DNA of 64,000 nt from Patiria miniata (taxonomy: Eukaryota; Echinodermata; Asteroidea; Valvatida; Asterinidae). Each line of letters starts with the position of its first letter. The stretch's first letter is position 1. A program made the translations under genes and the position numbers. The notes beneath the pieces are model-generated. The model had not been told where the DNA came from. It ran no database searches and saw nothing but the letters and a program-made list of their open reading frames with translations. Positions 35,711-47,300 of this stretch are shown in pieces. Where the stretch lies: the NCBI RefSeq assembly GCF_015706575.1, contig NW_024037076.1, forward strand, positions 5,180,777-5,244,776. Direction: 5' to 3'.

Positions 35711-36007
35711 TAATTTGTCCATGTTCATTTCAGGTTTCTGCAATACGTTCAACCCATTCTGCTTATGCAAATTTCAATGTTTTTGTTGTCTACTTTTGGG
35801 GTGCCGATAGAGTAAAATCCAAATTCCTGCTGGCAGATAATTGAGTTTTTCAAAAACGGGTGTCAGGACTTCTAAAAATCTAAGATTTTGCTGGCAGAAA
35901 ATGGGGAAATTGGATTGTCCACTTTTGATGCTCCATATCGTATAAATATATATTTCCAAGAGGATCAGGAAGGGGAACTTGACCAGGGGATGTGACAGAC
36001 TGACAGT

Positions 36008-36360
36008 GGGGGTACTGTCATGGCCAAGCGGTTAAGAGCACCGGACCCATGCTCTGGTGTTTCAGAGGCAACAGTGGCGTGGGTTCGAGCCCGGGCCCGG
36101 ACACTTGTGCCCTTGAGCAAGGCACTTAACCATTATTGCTTCGTCCTTCGGATGGGACGTTAAGCCGGGGCCCGGAGGTCCCGTGTGTTGTATAGGGCCT
36201 AACGCACGTAAAAGAACCCAGTAACACTTATCGCTAAGAGAAGGGGTTTTCCCCGGTGTTTCTGGCCTCCTAGTTAAACTCCCTTGTTGAAGTCCTTATA
36301 GGAGAAGAACCAACCAAGTACTGTCTCACGATCGTACGCGAGACTACCCTGGCTAGAGCA
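36008..36360 (+). repeat. tRNA-derived SINE with conserved central domain (copy A)
   Basis: A box TGGCCAAGCGGTTAAGAGC and B box GGTTCGAGCCC lie in a tRNA-Leu/Ser-like head. A second domain follows with CCCTTGAGCAAGGCACTTAA, TTGCTTCGTCCTTCGGATGG and GGTCCCGTGTGTTG. That domain resembles those shared among SINEs of many metazoans; the exact name is not certain from memory. Confidence 0.85.
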
Positions 36361-36410
36361 TGTTCAATTTAGGTATAGCTGCATGTAAATTTATAATTAA
36401 AGTAAGCTGT

Positions 36411-36604
36411 TTTTAAATTTTAATTTCAGTGATTCTACATCCTTACTTCAATAAAAATTTTCTAAAGCATACCAATGACTGAATAATCATGAGGATATAA
36501 CGATCCAAAATGGCTATAACGTTGCGCGCATTTACCTTGTCTCCACATATCTCCAGGGGACCGAAAAGAAGGTTTTTTTACATTTTGTCTCCGGACAGTT
36601 TTAC
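36411..36604 (-). repeat. Inverted insert at the duplication junction
   Basis: Reverse complement of 30647-30838, placed exactly between copy A and copy B. About 10 bases of filler (AGTAAGCTGT) lie at its left edge, and its last base is shared with the start of copy B. Confidence 0.9.
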
Positions 36605-36605
36605 T

Positions 36606-36869
36606 GTCATCATGGCCAGCTGGGCGCCTTATCTGGTAGTGGTCCTTCTCTCGCTTTTCATTGCAGATCACGGCTTAGGTCTGGCGATTGCTCTGGCTGT
36701 AACCTATGTTCTATTTTTCTCTGCCAATTGGTTGGACAGCATCATCTTCTGTCTCCGAAATAAGGAATGCTATGAAACACTAAAGAGAATGGTGTCCATC
36801 GTCCAGTTGCCGTGGAAGGAAAAGGCCTATACAACCGGTGAACTTCAGCCATTGGGCTCAGCTCACTGA
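36606..36869 (+). pseudogene. GPCR 3' fragment (TM6 to C-terminus), second copy
   Basis: An open 88-codon stretch equivalent to 32920-33183: TM6 (IMASWAPYLVVVLL), TM7 (VTYVLFFSANWLDSIIF), then CLRNKECYETLKRM and GELQPLGSAH with a stop at 36867-36869. There is no 5' half, because the sequence upstream of the junction is the inverted non-coding insert. It is thus a fragment. It shows the sense codons that copy A has lost. Confidence 0.85.
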
Positions 36870-37585
36870 GGACTGTTTTGTGATTTCAATTCAGTGACCA
36901 TGAAAACACAATAACTTATGTACTCTTGGGGTATATGTGCATCACACTGGGAACAACGACTTGCTCTGTGACAGCTTTATACAAAGATACAAAGAAATAT
37001 GAACGCAGCAGGCCGCCATCACTACGTCGTTTATTGCCTTTAATTGAATACTGCTCATACGCATACAGATTTGGTTGAAAAGGCGAACATTTTACCTAAC
37101 AGACGGGACGTTTGGGCTGTACGTTTGCCTCGGATGCTCGTACACGTTCAGTTTTGAAATTGAACTCATCTATCGATTTGGAAAGCTTCAGTCAAATCGA
37201 AGTGCATGTATTCGACAAACTTCATCATCATCATCAACGTCGTTCCTATTGGTCTACTTTAAACCTCTAGACAATTATGTCGGCGCTGGGAAACCGTACA
37301 GACCACAATGCCACTGTCAAAAACTGAAGTGAAATTAATTTCAAAGAAGAAATAACTCTTCAGTATGATCAAGTTTGCGAATCATAATTTTCAAGTTTAT
37401 TATATGTGGCCATACTTCGTTACAGTTTGCCCATTGGTCGAAAGCCCGTCACACTTTCTTGAGCGACCACCTGGAATGCATCATTGCTGCTTGGAATCCA
37501 TACAGAGTGGACCAAATATCATTTCTTGAAAAGGTTCATAGGAGAGCTGAATTTTTTGTTTGTGGAGAGCTACTCAGTGTTGAAG

Positions 37586-38080
37586 TACTAACTCGGTACT
37601 GGTACTTGTACTACTCGAGTACTTGTTTTTGTTGAGTATTCGTACTCGTACTCGAAGGTCAAAGTACTCGTACTCGAAATGACAGTACTCATACTCGGGC
37701 AGCACTGAGTACCCGTACTCGAATAGCAGTACTCGAGGGGGGTGGTATGGCTTGATTTTCCACGGCCTTATTTAATCGATACTTTCAGTTTGAAATGGTT
37801 GATTGGCTTGTGGAGAAATCGAAGTTTCCTGATATTCTTCTGTGCATGCACGTCCGGACAAACACATTTAACAGCTAGCCGTGAGTGGTTCTGTACATAG
37901 TACATCGGTCTGACAGGGCCTGTACCAATTACGCACAATTTTGCCGTATGGCCGTAATAGGAAATACAAGTACTTACTCGGAAGTGCAAGTACTCGTACT
38001 CGGAGACCTGTATACTTGTACTCGGAGGTACAAGTACTCGTACTCGGCAGCCTAAGTACTCGGCAGTACTAGGTACTCGG
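37586..38080. repeat. Foldback element, AGTACTCGTACTCGA words (copy B)
   Basis: Duplicate of 33958-34471 carried by the segmental duplication. Word numbers differ slightly, as expected of array slippage. Confidence 0.75.
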
Positions 38081-38669
38081 AAAATGACTTTACTACACAA
38101 GAGCACAAGAAAAAATTGCAACCAGGCTAACCCACATCACAATCAGCGCTGATAATGGACCAGGTTAGCGAAGCTACATCCCCAGCAACGACCCACAACC
38201 AACATTATTTTGTGATAAAGTAATCATGTATCAATAATTGGCTACCAATCTCGATAGGGCACGCCCTGCTATAGGGTAGTGGGGTGGTGGATAGTTGGTC
38301 GTTGACCAAAATTGGACTTAGGAAAAAGCCACAATTCTCCACACACAAAAATTAGTTGAACGCACTTTTTTCAGACCAAATAACTTGTCCATTGACGCAT
38401 CGGTTGCTTATAGTGGCTGAACAGACCGGAACCATGCATGCGCGGTCCTCCTGTGTCGATGAACACAGGGGGACCGTTGAACAGATTGAACACGTTGAAC
38501 AGATATATGAAATAATTTTTTATAGCCACTGATTTTTTAGTGAAATTGCGTAAAACAAATAGAACCGTCATCGGAAGGACTAGCCTATGTCTTGTCTAAA
38601 AAAGAAACCACTTTTGCGTAAATGTGCGACCAGCTTCTGCTTGTAGAAAATTGGAGAAGTTCTGGTTTA

Positions 38670-39185
38670 TACATGGTGACCCCAAAAATGCAACCCTAAA
38701 ACATTTGCCTTTTAAAAAAAAAAGGGATCGGTGGATTTTTATGTTTTGGGTATCAGACTAAAGCTGAGAGTTTTTTCTTTCAAATACTGACAAAAATCAT
38801 GAAAAACAGCACGCACTTTGGGTTGCCGAGAAAATGCCAATTATGTAAAACAGTAAGGGATTTTCACTGTACCTTTTTGTGCATGTCCTATTTTAATCCT
38901 TACAAACAACATGGCACATAATATCACAAGAGTACCGTGACAAATGAATTTTATGGAAATGCCTTTTATTTTCTACCTGAACAGGTATCTCATCCTTTTT
39001 AGTTGACTACTTTTACACAATTGGCTCTTTCGCAGCAACCAAAAGTGCTATTTGCATGATTTTGTCAGTATTTGATAGAAAAAGCTATCAGCCTTAATCT
39101 GATACCCAAAACATAAAAATCCACCGATCCCTTGGTTTTTAAAGGCAAATGTTTTAGGGTTGCAGTTTTTAGGGGTCACCCTGTA
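38670..39185. mobile_element. Mariner-like MITE (copy B, internally deleted)
   Basis: Duplicate of 35067-35710, with the about 130-base internal loss that distinguishes copy B. Confidence 0.75.
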
Positions 39186-39486
39186 TAATTTGTCCATGTT
39201 CATTTCAGGTTTCTGCAATACGTTCAACCCATTCTGCTTATGCAAATTTCAATGTTTTTGTTGTCTACTTTTGGGGTGCCGATAGAGTAAAATCCAAATT
39301 CCTGCTGGCAGATAATTGAGTTTTTCAAAAACGGGTGTCAGGACTTCTAAAAATCTAAGATTTTGCTGGCAGAAAATGGGGAAATTGGATTGTCCACTTT
39401 TGATGCTCCATATCGTATAAATATATATTTCCAAGAGGATCAGGAAGGGGAACTTGACCAGGGGATGTGACAGACTGACAGTGGGG

Positions 39487-39838
39487 GTACTGTCATGGCC
39501 AAGCGGTTAAGAGCACCGGACCCATGCTCTGGTGTTTCAGAGGCAACAGTGGCGTGGGTTCGAGCCCGGGCCCGGACACTTGTGCCCTTGAGCAAGGCAC
39601 TTAACCATTATTGCTTCGTCCTTCGGATGGGACGTTAAGCCGGGGCCCGGAGGTCCCGTGTGTTGTATAGGGCCTAACGCACGTAAAAGAACCCAGTAAC
39701 ACTTATCGCTAAGAGAAGGGGTTTGCCCCGGTGTTTCTGGCCTCCTAGTTAAACTCCCTTGTTGAAGTCCTTATAGGAGAAGAACCAACCAAGTACTGTC
39801 TCACGATCGTACGCGAGACTACCCTGGCTAGAGCATGT
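39487..39838 (+). repeat. tRNA-derived SINE with conserved central domain (copy B)
   Basis: Nearly identical duplicate of 36008-36360 made by the segmental duplication, not by retroposition. Confidence 0.85.
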
Positions 39839-39875
39839 TCAATTTAGGTATAGCTGCATGTAAATTTATAATTAA

Positions 39876-40746
39876 TTTATAAACACCAATTTTTGATTAA
39901 AACATTGTAGAGTTTATCATGAGGGCATTTGAATGCGGTTGCACTCATCCGTGATATAGCCATCAAAACTCATGTCATCATCTGTAAAAAAATCAGTAAG
40001 AGGCATAATGTGTTTCATCATTAAGAGGCATTACGTATTCTCATATTACCTTTGTTCGGACATGAGCAGCAATTTCATTATCATCCATGTATCATCATCA
40101 TCATGCATGGAATCAATGAGACACGACACTGTGCATACAATTACATGTAGTACTAGTAGTGTAAATATTCATTACAATTTGACAAAACCTTTGCGTCGGA
40201 GATCTAAATTTTAATAAAGGTTTTAGAAATGCTCCCTTTAAAGTTCTCTTGTTTTCTAAATTCACATTTTGTTGATAACGTATGGCGATGAATAATATTA
40301 TGAGAGAGAAAGGCACGGTAAATGTTACGCAACGAATGACTCGGAGTTTCCGTGGGCCGGACATATTGGGTGCGGGACGCACGGCAGAATGTAGAATTAA
40401 CCACGATGCAGCGTTAACAATCACTCACGATAATTAAAATCACAATTTTGGGTGATAATCATCACACTTATTTCGATAGTTTGGTGTGAGATGTACATCG
40501 CTGATTGTGTACCTGATTAAATAACAACGCAAAATCCCCAATTTGCCTGGCTTTTTCATCTGGCTCACCATGGACAATATATACATTTCACATCAAAACG
40601 TTAAGATGTTTATATGTGTGTAAGATGAAATAACACACAAAAATTGTGCATTAATAAATCAGCTACCTTTTTTTTTCGAGCCGCGGTATAGCGTAAACTA
40701 GTGAGGGTTTGTGGAAGGTGTGTGGTTCTGATAAGAAGCGGTCGGT
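39876..40746. other. Intergenic, no recognisable feature
   Basis: AT-rich sequence with a short CATCAT run near 40085. No gene, RNA or repeat family was recognised. Confidence 0.45.
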
Positions 40747-41205
40747 TGTGAAACTGTTACGGCGATCGTGTAGTGTAGGGCCCGGTTCCTATAAGGGAAC
40801 AAAATCCACTTTACAATTATTAGACCGACCAAACTAGTTGGGGACATTCTCAATAAACAGGTATGTCATAGATAGAGGGCAGGGCTTTGATTTTTTGAGG
40901 GAAATTTTGGGGTAAAATGACGATGACAGCGCGGCGACAACACGCAACCCGAAAATAAAGATGGCAATCAGCGCGCGATGTACCATGAGCACGCACGGCG
41001 CGCTGAATCGCAAGGCACAAACCGCGCAGGAAATTCGTGATTTCTACCCCAAGAAACTGTTCAAAATTGCAAGACGGGTGTCATTGGAATTAAAAAAAGT
41101 CTGCTTTTGATTGTTAAGGTGATTTTTGAGCAATAAAAAGCATTTTTGACTCTAATTTGTTCAAAACAAAACAGGGGCCCTACACCACACGATCGCCACA
41201 GTTAC
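40747..41205. mobile_element. TIR element with GGCGATCGTGTGGTGTAGGGCCC arms (non-coding)
   Basis: About 30-bp inverted ends: GTTACGGCGATCGTGTAGTG plus TAGGGCCC on the left, and GGGCCCTACACCACACGATC plus GCC on the right. The interior of about 400 bp has no coding frame. The target duplication is not clear. Confidence 0.65.
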
Positions 41206-42785
41206 ATGGGGCGTTACATGTATTGTTACAGAGAACGCGTCACTGTGCCCGCCCATATTAATGTCCCCTATTCCAATGCGAATGCGAACAAAGGCACTTA
41301 GGGTAATTGTGTCCATATTTCAATACTACCACATGTATGTCGCATGTAATTTGAACCGAGAATGTGCTCACGCTATATCAGCTTGCTAATTAATTGGCAC
41401 TGATACGAGATTGAAAGAAGACAAAAAAAAACATTGAAATGATATCCGTTTTCTTTTTCTTTTTTTAAGAAGGGCGTTCGAATGCAAAATTGATGGTACT
41501 TTTTGTTTTACTAATGGTAAATCACTTTCATGTACAAACCAACAAAACAACGTGATTATAATTTTCTTTGTCCCCTGCTTGTCGATTTGTATGTTTTTGA
41601 GTGTGACATTTAGATCAATGAAGAGAGTAAATGCTTGATAAATGTGACTGAAGAAGGAAGTTGCAGAATACACGAGGGCTAATTAGAGGCTTTCGTAACA
41701 TTTTATTTTGTATACAACGACTGACTTCATTAGAAAGTGAATAAAAACATCTTCAATTAAATTTGTTGTATTAAAATAAATAAAACATATCTCCATTATT
41801 CTATATTTGGCACATTCATTTATGAATTATTTTTGACATTTACAAAAATACAAATATGAGGGAAAATAGTAACTCATCATTATTAACGCTCATCACGGGG
41901 TTTTGTTATTTTCCAAGAGCACAACTGTGTTGAAATAGATAAAATCTTTAGAAACAAGCTGAAGGACTGTTGCTGTGTTAAATGAGTTTATCAAATGATT
42001 GCAAATATTTGAACATTACTCTCAATCATTTTATTACTCATTCAGTTCTCACAACATAACCTTCAGCTTTTTTCTTAGATTTGATTTCTGCCAATTTCAT
42101 ATTTCATATAACAACACATAGTAGCTGCCGGTTCTTAAATACTCCAATCAATATAGGTAAACAGACAGTGAGCCGTTTTAAATATGGTCAGTACTCTAAC
42201 CTTATCATTTTTTTTTAACTCCAAGCTTCGTCATATGAATTAAACAGATTTATATTTATTGTTGTGTAAAATTAGTAGTGCGTGTAGAGCAGATGATTAA
42301 CTGTACATAATTTTGTTATTTATTTGTTGATTGAATCTTTGAAGAAAATAGAAAAAAAAAATCATATTTCACTATGCCCATCGGAATTGACTCGGTTGCA
42401 AAATAATGAGCGATGACTTTTGCCAAGACAGTTCGACAAACCCTGCAGGGGTGTAGCCATAAGCCACGTCCATCACAAGTCCAATCAAAAGTAACAGTGG
42501 ATGGACAATAAACAAAGGAAAGCCTTTGTCAAAACTTATTTGAATAGCTTGTGAGTTGAATTGGGACTGGAAGACTTGTGACGGACTTGTGATGGACTTG
42601 CAGGGAACTTGGGATGGACTTGACTACATCCCTGCTCAAGTTCTCAGTTCTTATAACCAAAATCACAAGCTTCGACCACAGTTCCTCGACCTCACTGCTA
42701 TGATGAACAAGTCTATTATACATAAGTACAGTTCAGCTACAAAACTGTCCTTGATCAGATCCAGATCATGTTCATAATGGTACAC
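41206..42785. other. Intergenic, no recognisable feature
   Basis: AT-rich DNA. Short GGACTTG words near 42560-42630 are the only visible structure. Confidence 0.45.
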
Positions 42786-43200
42786 AAATATTGAGTGGCT
42801 CAGAGTGAATTGGGAGGAATGTTATCGCAAGGTAAAATCTGGACTTCGCCGAGTGAACTGGAAAAGTCCAGATTTTACCAGATTTTAATATTCCTCCCAA
42901 TTCACAACTTAAAGCCACTCAATATTTGTTTTATATAACTGACATATATAGATCCTTGCCATTTGATATATTTGAACTTATATTTCACTACAAAATTGGT
43001 GGAAAATGTATTTCTCTCTTCCAAACCACCCCTTCACGAAAACGTTTGAACCCAACTCTGAAGAACTGGCCCTCTGGAACAATACGCGCTACGCGCAACG
43101 CTGAACGCGTACACCAGCATGCATTTGCACAAATACTGCGTCATGGAACAAGCATCGATCCTAACTGTTCAATAGTATTTCCCATTCCCCATGGGCGAAT
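42786..43200. repeat. Hairpin repeat plus flanking segment, copy 2
   Basis: The hairpin 42786-42930 has inverted arms CAAATATTGAGTGGCT and GAATTGGGAGGAAT. The segment 42985-43200 matches 668-880 (AATGTATTTCTCTCTTCCAA, CCCCTTC.CGAAA.GTTTGAAC). It is the second copy of the repeat at 442-880. Confidence 0.65.
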
Positions 43201-43777
43201 GGGACTTTTTGTGTGCCCCGGCGTGAATGGGAGCAATAACGAATGTCACATGATGCGAGTTCCACCAATCAAATGACAAGGATCTGTATGTCAGTTATAC
43301 AATTTATGGCTCCAGCCAATCAACTGGCAGGTTTGGGGTGCATGTGTCGCTCGGAAAGACACTTTATCGATCACTGTTTCTCCAAATCCTGGGGTGATCA
43401 TAGCTACAACTGGTATTGGAATGGTTAGGGTAAACTTGTGCTAAAATGACAGTAACAAGGCAAGCATATAGCTTGTCTTAGGAATGCTCAATAAAATCAA
43501 CAGTTCAACCATTTTATATTATTATATCCCTTTTTGCCTAGAGCTCCACTTACCAAATATGTATAGTATTTTTACATAACCTTTCAACTTTTCATAAAAT
43601 GCTTCAGAATTTAAAAAAACAAACAAGTGATGTGTTTTGTTAGGATTGTCATTTAACGTTGGACCATGTGATAAGAATACTTTATATATTATAGGTTTTT
43701 CCATGTGCAGTGGAAAGAGCACACTTTAGGCCAATTTTCATTGCGGGATTTTGTAAAAAGTTCACTTTAGGTGACTC

Positions 43778-44294
43778 TACAGGGTGAGTAAAAAAACACC
43801 CCGCAACCCATATGTCAGGACTATTGTTTTAGTGAAGTTCTTCATGTAGCACTTTCAAAATCTAGGATATGAAAGCCCAATTCATAAACTCTGTTGCAGT
43901 ACAAGAATCATTCAAATCACTTATGTACTTTTTAAGTTACGGAATTTTAAACACAACCATCGTTTTAAGGTTCTGTCCACAGATCACAAAAATGTTCCGT
44001 GTTCTTACAGCAAAACGAAAACGAATCACATAGGGATGTGTGTGAATTGTTTTCATTTTGCTGAAAGAACGCGTACCTTTTTCGTGATCCGTGGACAGAA
44101 CTTTAAAACGGTGGATGTGTTTAAAACTGCCTAACTTGAAAAGTACATGAGTGATCTGCATGATTCTTGTACTAAAAGAAAGCTTTAATATGGATTGGGC
44201 TTTCATGTCCCACATTTTCAAAGTGCTACATGAAGAACTTCACTAAAACAATAGTCCCGACATTTGGGTTTCGTTTTTTTTTACTCACCCTGTA
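43778..44294. mobile_element. Mariner-like MITE with long inverted arms, full copy
   Basis: Ends TACAGGGTGAGTAAAAAA and TTTTACTCACCCTGTA with TA flanks, a typical mariner-type terminus. Arms of about 220 bp hold CACTTTCAAAATCTAGGATA, CAATCATTC.AATCAC and GTTCTGTCCAC. It ends 82 bases beyond the TYSND1 stop codon, so it may lie in the 3' UTR. Confidence 0.85.
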
Positions 44295-44375
44295 TAGCAA
44301 CATGTGATTCATTTGTGTTGGGTCACATGCAATTTGATAATAAATTTGGTTGCACCAATTTCTCTGTGGCCTTCG

Positions 44376-47300
44376 TCATAGCTTGCTTAATGTCTGAGGC
44401 GCTGTTTTTCCCTGAGCAATCCCTTGGCTGTCCAGGTTCCATAACGCCGTAAGTTGGTCATCGTCAGCATCCAGCCTGTATAGCCCACTCACATCTACAT
44501 ATAAATGCAGACACAAAACTGTGTGAATCAGCCATTCTCTAAGCAAATTAGTGGCGTAATTTGGGTTTAATTTGCAAGAGGGGGTGGGGCACTAAGGGGC
44601 CTCACTTCCTGTAGTGAGATATATTGCCATTTAAAAAAAAGGTCTGAAAATTGGATGAAAGGATTGAAAGATGCATTTCTTTCTATACTAATAATATCTT
44701 AATATCATAAACCAAACTTAATTTTACACTTGTTAATAGCGCAGTTTACTTTTATTACATTTTTTGTGTGTGACACATTTATCGAATTCGTTATTTTGCT
44801 ATGTACCAGATACCTTTTGTTTATTGATGCATTTCTCTAAGGCCCCCCAAAAAAAGTCTCCGGTTTCTGGTATGGAGCTTGCCCAAAAAGTGGTGCGGCG
44901 ACGCAGCTTTTTTTTTTTTTACCTGATTTTTTTGCTTCAAATGTGTGCTGATGACTGCAAATGGTGCCCGACTAAACTTAGTGCAAATATATGGGAGTCC
45001 AGAGAGGCCACATAAAGCTTATTCTCGACCATAACCCAATCTAAAAACACGTTAAAATTGTGCAGCAGCAGGATTCCAGTCAAACCAGTGAGTTTGGCGG
45101 TTTGGAGACATCATCTTTCATTGAAAAAAAACCTTTTTCATTTTGCCGACGCGCATGGCTACGGTGACGTGCGCGCATACCAGAAACCGGAGACTTTTTT
45201 TTTTTGGCCTAAAGGAGTATGAAATAAATGTTTCTTGAATTGAATTGAAATCTTTCTCTCAGTTCAAAATGGCGGATATGTACAACGGCAGATGTGAAAA
45301 TTGTCTCAGACCTGCAACATGCAGTCAGAAAAAAAACAGTGCAAACAAAATTCAAACATTCACAGAATTTCTCCTGCATTACTAGCAAAAAAAATAAAAT
45401 AAAATAAAAACAAAAAACTAAAAACACATAAAGAATGTGACATAATATTCTGGACAAAAATTTGAATGCGGTTAGAACTACAAAATACTGAATTAGTAAT
45501 AATTTGGCTCAAGATTAAGGTATGATACACATGTACCTTTACATTTAAGACGTCAAGAAAACATAAGAAAAAATCACTTAAAGGCATATAGGATCACTTG
45601 CAATGTCCCCTAAATAACCTACCGAATTATCAAAATGTTTACTTGGGTTAAAGGGAAAATACAACATTTGCAAACATCGAAAAATAAAACTACCAAGTTT
45701 TTACGAAATACCTTACTAGGATGTTGGTAAATGACAGTCTAAAGCATTCTGTAAAATTATGGCACCTGGTGTGAAGTCATTTTCAAGAAAATGGTATTTT
45801 TGTATACATTTCCAACGGTGGTCGGCCGACCACCGTTGGAAAAACCTAACTATTTTTCAACAACTACTCCATTTTTACCATTAGTTTCAGTCCAAATTGT
45901 GTTTGCTATTGGTTACATGTTCATGAACGGGTGCAGGTCAGCTAGACTGGTTCCCTTACCTTACAATTTTCCGGCATCTATAAATTGATCCATTTCATTT
46001 TTAGTGGAGTTAGGGAATCAGACTACTTGAACATTTTTGTTTTTCTTGGTTTTTCCAGCATTTTCGGACACAAAACTTCAAACATGTCAGTGTAACAATA
46101 TTTTGTTCTATTATACTAACCCCTCAACTAGTTCATTTCTGAAAATTACAGCGAAAGCCAATGATGTACATTCCCTTTAAAGATCATACTGGTACTAAAC
46201 ACCCTGAGAAAATATTCCGTCTGGCTTGCTGTCATTTAGAAGTAATCACGACATGAAGGCAACTTCCAAAAACGATCACTCAATTGATTGATATTTTGAA
46301 TAAAGAGTGCCAATGAAGAAATTGTGTTTCCTGATCAAGAGATTGTGCATTGTTATTCACTGCTTTCTCAAATGGTGTAATATTCACTGAGCTGAAACTT
46401 CAACGGGTGAGGTTTTGAACATTCTTCTTTGGATTTTGATTGGTGATACTATTGGCAACAAACAAAAAGCATGAAAAGCAAATGATCCTGTAAGCCTTTA
46501 TTTGTTTGATAAATGAAAGTTATGAAATTAAAAGCCTAGCCAATTCTATCAACAGGTCAGCAACACACGAGGGTACCTAGAAATCTAACGGGAATGAATT
46601 CGGGCTATTCACAATGCAGTGCGCCACCAAGAGTTTGCCGCGGAGAGTCCATTTTTCAAGTTTACAGTCTACAAAATGTAAGATTTTTCCTTTGTCATAC
46701 CTTCAGTTTGTTGATACTCATTCAGGATAGGACCGATGAAAGTCCACGGAACACTGAAGTTTATATGCGGGAAGGAGGCCCCCGTGTCCATATCTCTGCA
46801 TGACAAAGAATGAAGAGTTTTGTACTAGTTTGCTACATCCCACTGAATGAAGCACAAAGAAAGAAAAAAAACTAGAGGTGTATGCCTGTTTTAGAACAGG
46901 GCAAAAGGCTTTTCGGCATTTTCAAAGAGTGACATTTTTATGTGCATTGCAAGAGCAGTCATGCATTCTAACTTGCTATTGCTCATGACAGAAAAAGAAA
47001 CTGGGAAAAAAATCCAAACAAAAAGAAAGGCTTTCCAACAATACGCGGAAAAGCCAAAGCTGAAGCCAAAAAAAAAAAAAAAAATCCAAACTAAAATAAA
47101 AGCTGTTCTGCATTTAAGCGGAAACCAACAATCAGAAAAATGCAAAAAAGTTGGTCTGTAGTGTTTTTCTGTCAGGCAAATTCTTACTAGGAAGATAGCA
47201 AAATTACTCAAAATAACTTAACCAGAACCTTTTGTTTACTGTAATGATATAATTACTTCAGTATTAATAACAACAAAACAATATAAAATTTGAGTTAGGG

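Larger units (their letters stand above)
32918..36400 (+). repeat. Segmental duplication, copy A (3.48 kb)
   Basis: Begins inside the GPCR at CTGTCATCATGGCC and ends at TTATAATTAA. It is repeated in the same order and orientation at 36603-39875 with few differences. It carries the GPCR TM6-tail, a GTACTCG-word element, a mariner-like MITE and a SINE. Confidence 0.95.
36603..39875 (+). repeat. Segmental duplication, copy B (3.27 kb)
   Basis: Second copy of 32918-36400. It lacks about 130 bases corresponding to 35400-35530 and carries scattered small differences. The right break follows TTATAATTAA, as in copy A. Confidence 0.95.

Noticed and set aside
36008-36360. Two independent SINE insertions at 36008 and 39487
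   Set aside because: They sit at equivalent places in the segmental duplication, so this was one insertion followed by duplication.
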